From positions 1 to 64,000 of the forward strand of contig CACWXY010000006.1 in the NCBI GenBank assembly GCA_902764915.1: a DNA stretch of 64,000 nucleotides, in the 5' to 3' direction. The notes beneath the pieces are model-generated. The model saw only the letters and a program-made list of their open reading frames with translations, had not been told where the DNA came from and ran no database searches. The DNA is from an uncultured Eubacteriales bacterium. GTDB lineage: Bacteria > Bacillota > Clostridia > Christensenellales > Aristaeellaceae. Both the position numbers and the translations under genes were made by a program. Every line of letters begins with the position of its first letter. The first letter of the stretch is position 1. Below, in pieces: positions 15,994 to 24,118 of the stretch.

Positions 15994-17309
15994 TACTGCT
16001 CCTCCTTTACCTTCGCGCTGCAATACAGGCTCGGCTTGGTCAGCCCCAGCGCAACAAAACTATTCATAAGCAAACGGGTAATCACGACAGCCGAGAACAT
16101 GGACACGATAACGCCCAGAAGCAGTGTCTTGGCAAAGCCCTGCACGGAACCGGTGCCATAGATCAGAAGTACGACAGCCGCAATCAGTGTGGTTACGTTG
16201 GAGTCAAGAATAGCGCTCATGGCATTCTTAAAGCCTGCCCGCACAGCGGCACGGGCGGGACGGCCCAGACGCATTTCCTCATTAAAGCGTTCATAGATAA
16301 TGACGTTGGCGTCCACAGCCATACCAATGCCCAGAACCACACCGGCCAGACCCGGCAGGGTAAGCTGGATACCGGGAATCACGGCAATCAGGAAGAACAG
16401 GGCAATAATGTAGATCACCAGAGCCCAGGAAGCCACGACACCGTTCATGCGATAACGAATGATCATAAAGAGCATAACCAGAAGAATGCCGATCATGGCT
16501 GCCTTAATGGACGTTGTCAGTGCTTCGTCACCCAGCGTAGCAGACACGGTATCCACCTTCTGCTGCGTCAGAACCAGAGGCAGTGCGCCGGACTGGATCT
16601 GCGCGGCAATGGTCTTGGCGCGTTCTTCCGTGCCCATACCATTGATGACACCGCGGCCGTTGGGAATGGCGGACTGGACGGTAGGCGCAATCAGCTCTTC
16701 ATTGTCCAGGTAAATCGCAATGCGCTTGCCGATGCTCTTCGCAGTCATATCGGCAAACAGGCTTGCGCCTTCACTGGTCAGAGTAAAGGCCACCTGATGG
16801 TCACCGTCCGCATACAGATAGGTAGCGGTCTGCACCATCTTACCGGTCATGAACTCGTTTCCGTCCGGATCGCGGAAGGAAAGCTCAGCCGGGGTTCCGA
16901 TCAGGTCCAGAACGGCCTGCGGATCCGTCACGTCCGGGATTTCCACGCGGATGCCGGTGCCGTTGTTGATCTTCTGCACCGTGCTTTCCGGATATCCCTT
17001 ATCCGTCAGACGCTGCTGAATTACGCCGATGGTACCGTCCATCAGGGTGTCAAAGGAACCCTCGATGTCCGCCGGCTTCTCCGCGGAATACTCCACATAC
17101 ACGCCTCCGCGCAGGTCAAGACCCAGGCTCAGGCTGTCCGGCCACTTCTCGGCATTGGTAGACGGGAGCCAGGGAAGCAGCTTGTACAGGCCACGGCTGT
17201 CCAGTTTCATGCCGGTTGCACCCAGCACGCCGGAGGCAATGGTCAAAACAAGCAGAATACAGAGCACCACAATGGCTCTGGTTCTGCTGGGACGGCGATT
17301 TTTGCTCAT
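15993..17309 (-). CDS. secD: Protein translocase subunit SecD
   Basis: A 438-residue RND-type partner of SecF. The start at 17309 (MSKNRRPSR) is preferred; GGAGG lies 11 nt upstream, and an ATG at 17327 is a less likely alternative. It has a first membrane segment, an extracellular domain with LGLDLRGGVYVEY, and a five-helix bundle with GVVLGIGMAVDANVIIYERFNEEMR, which contains the conserved Asp and Arg used in proton coupling. It is followed without a gap by secF and preceded by a small membrane-protein gene from the same promoter. Confidence 0.95.
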   Translation of the reverse strand: MSKNRRPSRTRAIVVLCILLVLTIASGVLGATGMKLDSRGLYKLLPWLPSTNAEKWPDSLSLGLDLRGGVYVEYSAEKPADIEGSFDTLMDGTIGVIQQRLTDKGYPESTVQKINNGTGIRVEIPDVTDPQAVLDLIGTPAELSFRDPDGNEFMTGKMVQTATYLYADGDHQVAFTLTSEGASLFADMTAKSIGKRIAIYLDNEELIAPTVQSAIPNGRGVINGMGTEERAKTIAAQIQSGALPLVLTQQKVDTVSATLGDEALTTSIKAAMIGILLVMLFMIIRYRMNGVVASWALVIYIIALFFLIAVIPGIQLTLPGLAGVVLGIGMAVDANVIIYERFNEEMRLGRPARAAVRAGFKNAMSAILDSNVTTLIAAVVLLIYGTGSVQGFAKTLLLGVIVSMFSAVVITRLLMNSFVALGLTKPSLYCSAKVKEEQ

Positions 17310-17374
17310 ATCGCAGTCATCCTCCATTTCATTATTTCCAATAGCAGGGGTTTAAAGTGACACAGGCAGAGCCT

Positions 17375-17713
17375 CTATCCCGGCACCCCTTCCGGAGGAC
17401 AGACCGTATAGACTTCTCTTCGCCAGACACGGCTGCGCAGCGGATATCCATTCCGGTCGGTCGTGATCGTGCAGCCTTCCCCTTCGTGCAGAGGAAGGGC
17501 CAGGCTCTTTTCTCCAGCAAAGCCCCGATCCCCAGGGCTCTGCGTTGTTTCATGGGTTTCCGGTCCCGCGGGGCATGCCAGCGCGGTTTCGGTCAGAGAA
17601 GGCGCGTGATGCGGAACCTCCATCGGTTCCGGCCCTCTCACCAGTCCCCGGGAAAGGATCAGCATCAGGCTCAGAAACAGTACACCCATCCATATGTGCG
17701 CCGTATTCCGCAT
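17375..17713 (-). CDS. Small single-pass membrane protein, unknown
   Basis: A 112-residue open frame starting at 17713, with AAAGGAGGAG just upstream and a good promoter at 17757-17785. Residues 6-24 form one hydrophobic segment (IWMGVLFLSLMLILSRGL). The rest is hydrophilic, with an acidic/Pro-rich middle and a C-terminal part (GYPLRSRVWRREVYTV) that would lie outside the cell. No family is recognised. Being first in the secD transcript and having its own clear signals argue that it is real. An overlapping frame beginning at 17717 shares the ribosome site but shows no protein-like features. Confidence 0.6.
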   Translation of the reverse strand: MRNTAHIWMGVLFLSLMLILSRGLVRGPEPMEVPHHAPSLTETALACPAGPETHETTQSPGDRGFAGEKSLALPLHEGEGCTITTDRNGYPLRSRVWRREVYTVCPPEGVPG

Positions 17714-17756
17714 GCATGCTCTCCTCCTTTCCTTCTTTTGGGACACGATGGGTGGA

Positions 17757-17785
17757 ATTATAGGCTTTTTCCTCATCTGCGTCAA
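17757..17785 (-). promoter_or_regulatory. Promoter of the secDF-recJ-relA cluster
   Basis: On the minus strand: TTGACG (17785-17780), a 17-bp spacer and TATAAT (17762-17757). The transcription start falls near 17750, about 37 nt before the small membrane-protein gene. It lies just downstream of the terminator of the preceding unit. Confidence 0.85.
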
Positions 17786-17835
17786 GGTGACGGTTGTGCA
17801 TCTTCCTTGATTTTTGTCCTGTTCTGTGCAAAATA

Positions 17836-17861
17836 AAAGGAAGACGCGTTCGTCTTCCTTT
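17836..17861 (-). terminator. Terminator of the cytidylate-kinase-like unit
   Basis: An 11-bp perfect stem (17836-17846 with 17851-17861) with a 4-nt loop, followed on the minus strand by TTTTATTTT. It lies 7 nt after the stop of the exported protein gene. Confidence 0.9.
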
Positions 17862-17867
17862 CATGCA

Positions 17868-18614
17868 TCACGGGGACCACTCCTCCGCCGCAGCCGAATC
17901 CGGCTCCGGTGTCGGCGTCACAAAGATTTCCAGGTGCGTACCCTCATCGTACGGCGCATAATCCCCGTCATCATCCGTTCCGTCACGGATGATTTCCTTT
18001 TCCGTTTCCGGCGGCGGTGTCACAAAGCTGCCGATCTTTTCCTCTGTTTCTCGTGGAAAGATCAGGGTATAGGTAATCCATGCGGTTCCGTCGCCGTATT
18101 CATTGGGCGTATAGGCGCAGTACACACGCACTGTATCGCCCTGCATTTCATCCACCGTACACTCTATGGAGCGAAGGGGATCCTGCTGAATTGTCTTAGC
18201 AAACTTTTCCGGATAATCCATAAAGCTCTTCAGGGATACATCAGGCGCTTCACCGCTGGCAATCGCCGTCATGGCAGCTGCCAGAATCACAAAGGATGCC
18301 TGGTCACACAGATGCAGTTCCGCTCTGCGGATCTTGCCGGATTCCAGAAACAGCGTAATCTCTATGTCTTCCACATTTTCCGCCTGGGGCGCCTGGGTAA
18401 TCCCCAGCACGGCAAACGTCTCATAGCACTCAAACAGCGTATTGATCTGCGGCACCCCGGCCCGCAGAAGCGACAGGTTCACCTGCTTCACATAGGTTTC
18501 CGCCGCCGGTGCCCTTTCAAAATCGCTCTCATCCCAGAGCATCTCACTCCCTGCCGGGCGCACAGTCAGGCAGAGAAGGATCAGGAAAAGAAGCAGCCTT
18601 CTGCGCGGCCTCAT
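17868..18614 (-). CDS. Exported protein of unknown function
   Basis: A 248-residue protein whose ATG at 18614 overlaps the stop of the upstream kinase gene (ATGA), so the two are coupled. Residues 1-24 are an Arg-rich signal peptide with a Leu-rich core ending near AGS. There is no lipobox cysteine. The mature part has alternating beta/alpha character (VEDIEITLFLESGKIRRAELHL) and a long acidic C-terminal tail rich in Asp, Glu, Pro and Thr. No family is recognised. Coupling to a kinase-like gene gives no clear functional clue. Confidence 0.7.
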   Translation of the reverse strand: MRPRRRLLLFLILLCLTVRPAGSEMLWDESDFERAPAAETYVKQVNLSLLRAGVPQINTLFECYETFAVLGITQAPQAENVEDIEITLFLESGKIRRAELHLCDQASFVILAAAMTAIASGEAPDVSLKSFMDYPEKFAKTIQQDPLRSIECTVDEMQGDTVRVYCAYTPNEYGDGTAWITYTLIFPRETEEKIGSFVTPPPETEKEIIRDGTDDDGDYAPYDEGTHLEIFVTPTPEPDSAAAEEWSP

Positions 18615-19246
18615 GCTTTCGCCAGCTGTGCTTCGCGGATTTTCAGATACTCGCACAGAAGTTCCACCGTCCCGTCATATCCCAGAAGGCCAGTATCGAC
18701 GGTCAGATCATAGTTGTTCAGATCGCCCCAGCTGGTTGTCGCGTAATAGTTATAATAGGCAGCGCGCTGTTTATCCTGCTTACGCACGAAGTCTTCCGCC
18801 TTCATTGGCTCCGCTCCGCGCTCAATGGCACGGGCCTTGCGATGTTCCATGTCCGCTTTCAGGAAAACACGAAGCACATTCTTGTGGTCACGCAGCACAT
18901 AGTCCGCACAGCGTCCTACAATAATGCAGGGACCTTCTCCGGCAATGCGGCGGATCGTGTCAAACTGCGCCAGGAAAATACGGTGATTCAGCGGCATGTC
19001 CATGGGCGATGTGGCCACATTGCCATGCTGAATTCCCGTCACCAGAGAGAAAAGATAGGACCGTGTCGGTTTCTCGTCATGGTTTTCGAACAGTTCTTCA
19101 CAGATCCCGCTGTCCTTGGCTGCCTCAGACATCAGCTCCTTGTCATAGTAAGGAATCTCCAGTCTTTCTGCCAGTTTCTTGCCGATCTCGCGGCCGCCAG
19201 AACCGTACTGTCTGCCAATGGTAATCACCATGCCTGTCTTTGCCAT
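18611..19246 (-). CDS. Cytidylate kinase-like protein
   Basis: A 211-residue nucleotide kinase-like protein of the Cytidylate_kin2 type. The P-loop reads GRQYGSGGREIGKKLAERL, and VGRCADYVLRD and RVFLKADMEHRKARAIER follow in the positions of the lid and Arg-rich catalytic segment. Members are common in Clostridia as a paralogue of Cmk; the true substrate is not established. GAGGAGG precedes the ATG. It heads a two-gene unit with a promoter at 19302-19330. Confidence 0.85.
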   Translation of the reverse strand: MAKTGMVITIGRQYGSGGREIGKKLAERLEIPYYDKELMSEAAKDSGICEELFENHDEKPTRSYLFSLVTGIQHGNVATSPMDMPLNHRIFLAQFDTIRRIAGEGPCIIVGRCADYVLRDHKNVLRVFLKADMEHRKARAIERGAEPMKAEDFVRKQDKQRAAYYNYYATTSWGDLNNYDLTVDTGLLGYDGTVELLCEYLKIREAQLAKA

Positions 19247-19301
19247 GTCAATGCCTCCTCTGGTATGCTAATTTTGGGGTTATTCCGGTCCATCTGAGAC
19301 A

Positions 19302-19330
19302 AGTATACAACACACGGCCGCTTCTGACAA
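19302..19330 (-). promoter_or_regulatory. Promoter of the cytidylate-kinase-like unit
   Basis: On the minus strand: TTGTCA (19330-19325), a 17-bp spacer and TATACT (19307-19302). The predicted start is near 19295, about 50 nt before the ATG at 19246. The -35 box is just beyond the end of the yfcE-like gene. Confidence 0.75.
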
Positions 19331-19351
19331 TGCGCGCAGGGCAAAAAACCT

Positions 19352-19837
19352 TTATGCAAAACGCCACAGCTGCACACGCGGCCGGCCCTCGCTGACCTCC
19401 AAAAAAGCGATCCGTCCGTCCTGTATGGACCCAGGATTGATCTTCAGGACTCTTCCCATTTCCATGTCCGGCTGATGTGTATGCCCAAAAAGCGCAATCG
19501 AACATGCATAGCCCTGTGCTTCCTCGTCCAGATAGGCAAGCGTGCTCTTTACCATCTGCCGGTGTCCATGCGTCAGATACAGCTGCGTACCGCCAAAGGG
19601 CACTACCCGGAAAAGCGGTACATCCGGTGCGGAAAAATCACAGTTGCCCCGCACCTGCCACATGGCACAGTCCGAGTCCAGACCGCGGAAGAAGTTTTCC
19701 AGCGACAGAAAATCCGAAGCCCCGTCCCCAAGATGGATATAGGCATCCACCCTGCCGGAACGCTGCCGCGCCTGCGACACAATAAACTGCATGCCAGCGC
19801 GGTCGCCGTGGGAATCGCTCATGACCAGTGCCTTCAT
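19352..19837 (-). CDS. YfcE-type metallophosphoesterase
   Basis: A 161-residue phosphodiesterase of the YfcE/MJ0936 family. Motifs: MSDSHGD at the N-terminus, HLGDGASD, VRGNCD, LTHGH and FGHTHQPD. The length is normal. Its ATG at 19837 overlaps the stop of rph-rdgB (ATGA). The order rph-rdgB-yfcE recurs in Firmicutes and suggests a shared role in nucleotide or RNA turnover, but the natural substrate of this family is not firmly known. Confidence 0.9.
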   Translation of the reverse strand: MKALVMSDSHGDRAGMQFIVSQARQRSGRVDAYIHLGDGASDFLSLENFFRGLDSDCAMWQVRGNCDFSAPDVPLFRVVPFGGTQLYLTHGHRQMVKSTLAYLDEEAQGYACSIALFGHTHQPDMEMGRVLKINPGSIQDGRIAFLEVSEGRPRVQLWRFA

Positions 19838-21165
19838 ACGCTGCGCGCCTCCAGGATTTCCCGCATGCGCGCACAGGCCCGGGCCCGATGACTGACGGCG
19901 TTCTTCTCCTCCATGGTCAGTTCCGCAAATGTCTTTCCCAGCGGTTCATACAGGAACAGCGGATCATAGCCAAACCCGCCGGTGCCCTGGCGCTGATAGA
20001 GGATCGTACCGGGACAGATGCCTTCCGCCACCAGCGGTTCCTCTCCCGGAAACTTCACAGCAATCGCGGAATGGAACGCCGCCGACCGGTCCGTTACATC
20101 CTTCATCTTTTCCAGGAGCTTGTCGTTGTTTTTCTCGTCATCCCCATGCACACCTGCATACCGCGCAGAATACACGCCGGGCTCGCCGCCCAGCGCGTCC
20201 ACCATCAGTCCGCTGTCATCGGCAATCACGGGAAGCCCGGTCCTGGCGCAGACTGCCTCCGCCTTGATCACAGCATTGCCTGCAAAGGTATCCGCATTTT
20301 CCTCAATCTCGTCGGTAAAGCCTACATCCGACATGGACACGACCCGGTAGCTGTCGCCGAATATGGTCTGCAGCTCTGCGATCTTATGCGCATTTCCGCT
20401 GGCTGCAACCATGACCGGCTGGGAAGAGATCAGACTGGCCCGGTCGCCCAGGGCTTCCCGCTGCGCTGCCATCAGGTGCGCAATTCCTTTTCCGGCATAG
20501 CCTGTCAGCACCTGCAGCTCTTCCGGCGTAAATGCACGGCCTTCCCCGGTTCCCTGAATCTCGATATAGGCGCCTTCCTCATTCATGATGACATTCATGT
20601 CCACCATGGCGTGGCTGTCCTCCTGATAGCACAGGTCCAGGCACGGCACACCGTCCACAATGCCGCAGCTGATGGCGGCTACCTGGTGTACCAGCGGCGA
20701 CACTTTCAGCTTGCCTGTGCGCATGAGCTTATCCACAGCCAGGGTCAGTGCCACCATGGCACCGGTAATGGAGGCCGTTCGCGTGCCGCCGTCCGCTTCC
20801 AGTACATCGCAGTCCAGTGTAATGGTTCTCGGACCCAGAAGACGCATGTCCACCGCCTGGCGGATGGCGCGTCCGATCAGCCGCTGAATCTCCACACTGC
20901 GCCCATCCTTGGTCACGCCGTCACGGCGCTTGCGCTGGCCTGTGGATGCAGGCAGCATGGCATACTCTGCCGTAACCCATCCCAGCCCTGACGCCTTGCG
21001 CCATGCGGGCAGGCTTTCCTCCACCGACGCTGTGCAGATCACGCGTGTGTTTCCTGTGGCAATCAGGCAGCTGCCGTCCGCTGTGCGCACAAACCCTGTC
21101 TCTATCGTTACCTTTCTCGCTTCATCATTGGCTCTTCCGTCATTGGCTCTTCCGTCCCCGCGCAT
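19834..21165 (-). CDS. rph-rdgB: Fused RNase PH and XTP/dITP diphosphatase
   Basis: A 443-residue bifunctional protein. Residues 1 to about 240 are RNase PH, the phosphorolytic 3' exonuclease that trims tRNA precursors (IATGNTRVICTASVE, GWVTAEYAMLPAST, DCDVLEADGGTRTASITGA). Residues from about 245 to 443 are RdgB/Ham1, which removes non-canonical purine nucleotides such as XTP and dITP (ASGNAHKIAELQ, DDSGLMVDALGGEPGVYSAR, GTGGFGYDPLFLY, SHRARA). The two genes are often adjacent, and fused forms occur in some Firmicutes. The N-terminus carries a repeated GRAND pentapeptide caused by a 15-bp tandem duplication. GAGGAGG precedes the ATG. Confidence 0.95.
   Translation of the reverse strand: MRGDGRANDGRANDEARKVTIETGFVRTADGSCLIATGNTRVICTASVEESLPAWRKASGLGWVTAEYAMLPASTGQRKRRDGVTKDGRSVEIQRLIGRAIRQAVDMRLLGPRTITLDCDVLEADGGTRTASITGAMVALTLAVDKLMRTGKLKVSPLVHQVAAISCGIVDGVPCLDLCYQEDSHAMVDMNVIMNEEGAYIEIQGTGEGRAFTPEELQVLTGYAGKGIAHLMAAQREALGDRASLISSQPVMVAASGNAHKIAELQTIFGDSYRVVSMSDVGFTDEIEENADTFAGNAVIKAEAVCARTGLPVIADDSGLMVDALGGEPGVYSARYAGVHGDDEKNNDKLLEKMKDVTDRSAAFHSAIAVKFPGEEPLVAEGICPGTILYQRQGTGGFGYDPLFLYEPLGKTFAELTMEEKNAVSHRARACARMREILEARSV
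21125..21154. repeat. Two perfect 15-bp tandem copies in rph
   Basis: TCATTGGCTCTTCCG occurs at 21125-21139 and again at 21140-21154. On the coding strand it adds five codons, giving GRANDGRAND in place of a single copy near the RNase PH start (family pattern R-x-DGR-x-ND). The frame is kept. Confidence 0.95.
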
Positions 21166-21204
21166 TCCCAGTTCCTCCTCTTTACTATACAGTGTTCCCC
21201 CCGC

Positions 21205-21232
21205 ATTATACCTTTTCTACTCTTCTGCGCAA
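21205..21232 (-). promoter_or_regulatory. Promoter of rph-rdgB
   Basis: On the minus strand: TTGCGC (21232-21227), a 16-bp spacer and TATAAT (21210-21205). It is divergent from the pgsA promoter 33 bp away. Confidence 0.75.
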
Positions 21233-21264
21233 TCGTACAGAGTGACACAACCGTGCCGCACATC

Positions 21265-21292
21265 TTGCGATGTGTCTGATCCGTGCTATAAT
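21265..21292 (+). promoter_or_regulatory. Promoter of pgsA
   Basis: TTGCGA (21265-21270), a 16-bp spacer and TATAAT (21287-21292). The start would be near 21299, some 30 nt before the GTG of pgsA. The -35 boxes of this promoter and the divergent rph promoter share the TTGCG core. Confidence 0.8.
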
Positions 21293-21329
21293 GCCCTCTT
21301 GTAGTGGAATACAGAAAGGGTCTTATTTT

Positions 21330-21929
21330 GTGAAACAGAAAATCTATGCCCTGCTTAAGGATACCCTGAATCTGCCCAATGTACTGACGCTGTTCCGTCT
21401 TTTCCTGGTTCCCTTCCTTGCCATGACCTATCTGGATGGGCATACCGGCCGTGCACTGATCTTTTTCTGCGTAGCCAGTCTGACCGATATGCTGGATGGA
21501 TATCTGGCCAGAAGGAACAATCAGATCACTTCCTTCGGGAAGCTCATGGATCCGCTGGCTGATAAGCTGCTGGTGCTCACTGCTCTTATGCTGCACACGG
21601 TCAAGGGTGTGTTTCCCTGGCCGGCTGTATGCATTGTCTTTATTAAGGAAATCATGATGGTCATCGGCGCACTGCGTCTTCTCAACCGGGATGTGGTCGT
21701 CCACTCCAACTGGGTCGGCAAAACAGCAACCTGTTTCTTTGTCGCAGCACTGATTGCCGGCTTCTTCCATAAGGAGCTCCACAGCGCACACCTGCCGCTG
21801 GACACGATTCTCCTGTGGACAAGCGTCGGCATGTCCATTGCCGCACTGGTGTCCTATCTCTCCGACAACTGGCATTCGCTGTTTCCCAACACTAAAAAAG
21901 GCCCGCCTTCAGGCAAGCCCAACCCGTAA
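21330..21929 (+). CDS. pgsA: CDP-diacylglycerol-glycerol-3-phosphate 3-phosphatidyltransferase
   Basis: A 199-residue membrane enzyme that makes phosphatidylglycerol phosphate, the committed step to phosphatidylglycerol and cardiolipin. The CDP-alcohol phosphotransferase signature is complete: DGYLARRNNQITSFGKLMD followed by PLADK, which supplies the catalytic Asp residues. The GTG at 21330 is chosen as start: it follows AGAAAGGG at a suitable distance, begins the conserved LNLPNVLTLFR region at the usual place, and lies after the predicted transcription start. Several hydrophobic helices follow. A terminator overlaps the 3' side. Confidence 0.93.
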   Translation: MKQKIYALLKDTLNLPNVLTLFRLFLVPFLAMTYLDGHTGRALIFFCVASLTDMLDGYLARRNNQITSFGKLMDPLADKLLVLTALMLHTVKGVFPWPAVCIVFIKEIMMVIGALRLLNRDVVVHSNWVGKTATCFFVAALIAGFFHKELHSAHLPLDTILLWTSVGMSIAALVSYLSDNWHSLFPNTKKGPPSGKPNP

Positions 21930-21946
21930 GCCATGCTGACACGCTC

Positions 21947-21987
21947 CGGTTCCTTTCCCTGTGCGGGAAGGGAGCCGTTTTCTTATT
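21947..21987 (+). terminator. Terminator of pgsA
   Basis: A 13-bp stem with two G-U pairs (21947-21959 with 21965-21977) and a 5-nt loop, followed by TTTTCTTATT. Its tail overlaps the stop codon of the convergent CapA-like gene. Confidence 0.85.
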
Positions 21988-23092
21988 CAGCCATGGCAGG
22001 ACCCCATCCGCCATCCGGAGCATCTACATGGACAACCGCACCTTCCCCGTCTTCCCAGACGCCCACGCTTATGCCTGTCGATGCCTCCATACGCTCCAGC
22101 ACCTGCTGCGCGGCCTCTCCCGAGAGAAAGCATGGACAGTAATTGTTATACGATGCATCTGTCGTCACACGAATCGGATAGAAATGCAGGTCCATGCTCT
22201 GCAGTACACCGCTTTCCCAGTGCAGCACAGCCTGCAGTACCAGTGCATTCGGATCCCTGACATGGATGGAACCCCCGAATACACAGTTGCCCAGACTGTA
22301 TACCACCGGCATGCCGGATACCTCGGCATAGCCCTGTACTACGTGCGGATGATGTCCGACCACGAGACAAGAGCCGTTCTCCGCCGCCAGACTGACGATC
22401 TGTGCCTGATACGCGGACGTCTTCAGCTGATACTCGTCCCCCGCATGCATGACAGTAATCACACAGGCGCAGCCTTTCTCCCGCAGTTCCTGCGCCATGG
22501 CCGCGTAGCGCGTTGCCCGGTTCCCGGACAGAGAATAGTTGACGCCCAGAAAGCCGATTCTCACGCCCCGCGGGTCCTCCCAGATATACGCATTCTCTGC
22601 GTCAAACCATGCGATCCCGGCGTTTTCCAGTGCATCCTTTGTGTCAGCATACCCCTTGTCGCCATAATCATGGGTATGATTATTGGCCAGTGTTACGCAT
22701 TCCACGCTGCCGTCTGTCAGAATCTGCGTATATTCGGTTGCACCGATAAAATTGTAGGTTTTGCGGACTCTTTCCAGCTTGCGGTCTGACAGCACGCCCT
22801 CCAAGTTGCCCACAGTCAGATCATCGTTCCCGGTCATATCCCGCAGACAGGAAAAGGGGTATGCAAGTCCGTTTTCCGCAATCGTTCTCACAAAGCCTGC
22901 CTGTACATTTCTTTTACTGTACACACTGCCCAGGGTACAGTCCCCGAGAAATGTAATCCGTGTATCACCGGTGTACCCATCCTCAACCAGGACAGGCTCT
23001 GCGCATCCCGCGGAAATGCATGCAGGGAAAAAACAGAGCCACAGAAAAAGGAGGATACGCACCGCTGTACCCGCATGCCTTGCTCGGCACAT
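21983..23092 (-). CDS. CapA-family exported metallophosphatase-like protein
   Basis: A 369-residue protein with the CapA fold (calcineurin-like), related to the poly-gamma-glutamate system protein CapA/PgsA. The start at 23092 follows GGAGGG; residues 7-30 form a hydrophobic signal or anchor, with a cysteine at the end (SAGCAE) that could be a lipidation site. Conserved blocks are FLGDCTLGS, VGNLEGVLSD, TLANNHTHDYG, VMHAGDEY, VGHHPHVVQGYA and YSLGNCVFG. Many CapA homologues are not in capsule clusters, and their substrate is unknown. It is the last of six closely spaced minus-strand genes. Confidence 0.88.
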   Translation of the reverse strand: MCRARHAGTAVRILLFLWLCFFPACISAGCAEPVLVEDGYTGDTRITFLGDCTLGSVYSKRNVQAGFVRTIAENGLAYPFSCLRDMTGNDDLTVGNLEGVLSDRKLERVRKTYNFIGATEYTQILTDGSVECVTLANNHTHDYGDKGYADTKDALENAGIAWFDAENAYIWEDPRGVRIGFLGVNYSLSGNRATRYAAMAQELREKGCACVITVMHAGDEYQLKTSAYQAQIVSLAAENGSCLVVGHHPHVVQGYAEVSGMPVVYSLGNCVFGGSIHVRDPNALVLQAVLHWESGVLQSMDLHFYPIRVTTDASYNNYCPCFLSGEAAQQVLERMEASTGISVGVWEDGEGAVVHVDAPDGGWGPAMAE

Positions 23093-23130
23093 GATGCATA
23101 CCCTCCTTTGAAAGACATGGAATCTTTCTG

Positions 23131-24060
23131 TCAGCCGTTCCCCTCTTCGAACTCGTCCACGTCCGTTTCCGTAATGGACAGTGTGCCGTGCGGCACAAAG
23201 CCGCGGGCTGTCTTTCCTTCCACGATCGTCTCGATATAGTCCCATTCGGTCGAGTTGAACATGGACGTAAGATACGTCACACGGGTCCCGGCCGCCAGTC
23301 TGGTCAGTGATTTTCCTGTGAGTGCCGGGTCATCCGTGAGTGTGGTAGCTGTAAGCACTTCGCACACAGACCCATCCCACACCAGCTGATCCAGCGCAGG
23401 AAGCGTGCCCTTAATGGCACTGCCGTCCACATAACCCACCCGGTACTGGCCAGCAGAACTGGCCTCATAGAGCATCAGCATCCAGCCGTTATCCCAGCCC
23501 ATGGCATAGACAGCCCCGTTGGTGCTGCACATGGCCTTGCCGGAATTGGCACGGTACGCGCGGGTGGAAGGCGCCGCATACACCGGCAGCTTCTGCCCGG
23601 CCTTGAGCTGTACATAGCTGAAGCCGCGGGGCTTGTCCACCTGGGTGTCCGGCGGTGTGGGCAGACCTTTGCCCTTGGGATTGGTCGTGTTCATCGCGCG
23701 CATCTCAGCGCGTACTTCCTTGATCAGGTCCACATTCTTCTGTTCGAGCGTGGTGACCTGCGCATAGGTCGTATGGTGATCCGAGGACGATTCGTTCATA
23801 TTGGGCGAATACCAGGGCATCTGCATGAACCAGTTATAACACCGGCTCCCGGTTTCAAACTTGTATCCATGCCGTGCATAGATCTCGTTGAACGCGTACA
23901 GCAGTGTATCATATTTATATTCCCACAGTTCCTGATAAGTCAGAAGACGGGAGTCGCTGTCGGGAATAATATACATGGACTCCATTCCGGCCACAGCCGG
24001 CAGAAGTGTACAGCCCAGAATAAGAGAGCCTATCAGTATCCATCCAAGCCATTTTTTCAT
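23131..24060 (-). CDS. Secreted YARHG-domain protein with SH3-like region
   Basis: A 309-residue secreted protein. The start at 24060 follows GAGGAGG. Residues 1-24 form a signal peptide. A YARHG domain follows (LWEYKYDTLLYAFNEIYARHG), a module found in surface proteins of Firmicutes and named after this motif. After a Pro-rich linker come two stretches resembling bacterial SH3 folds (KLPVYAAPSTRAYRAN to YVDGSAIKG, and RLAAGTRVTYLT to ARGFVPHGTLSI). It probably binds cell-wall material. It lies between a cell-wall-repeat protein and a CapA-like protein. Confidence 0.78.
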   Translation of the reverse strand: MKKWLGWILIGSLILGCTLLPAVAGMESMYIIPDSDSRLLTYQELWEYKYDTLLYAFNEIYARHGYKFETGSRCYNWFMQMPWYSPNMNESSSDHHTTYAQVTTLEQKNVDLIKEVRAEMRAMNTTNPKGKGLPTPPDTQVDKPRGFSYVQLKAGQKLPVYAAPSTRAYRANSGKAMCSTNGAVYAMGWDNGWMLMLYEASSAGQYRVGYVDGSAIKGTLPALDQLVWDGSVCEVLTATTLTDDPALTGKSLTRLAAGTRVTYLTSMFNSTEWDYIETIVEGKTARGFVPHGTLSITETDVDEFEEGNG

Positions 24061-24118
24061 GTGTGTAACCTCCTCTGCCATGCCGTGGCCCATGTCGGTT
24101 TATCCGTGCCGCTTTCCG

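Noticed and set aside
15505-17360. Long plus-strand frames across secF and secD
   Set aside because: SecD and SecF are unmistakable on the minus strand. The plus frames are mirror images without signals.
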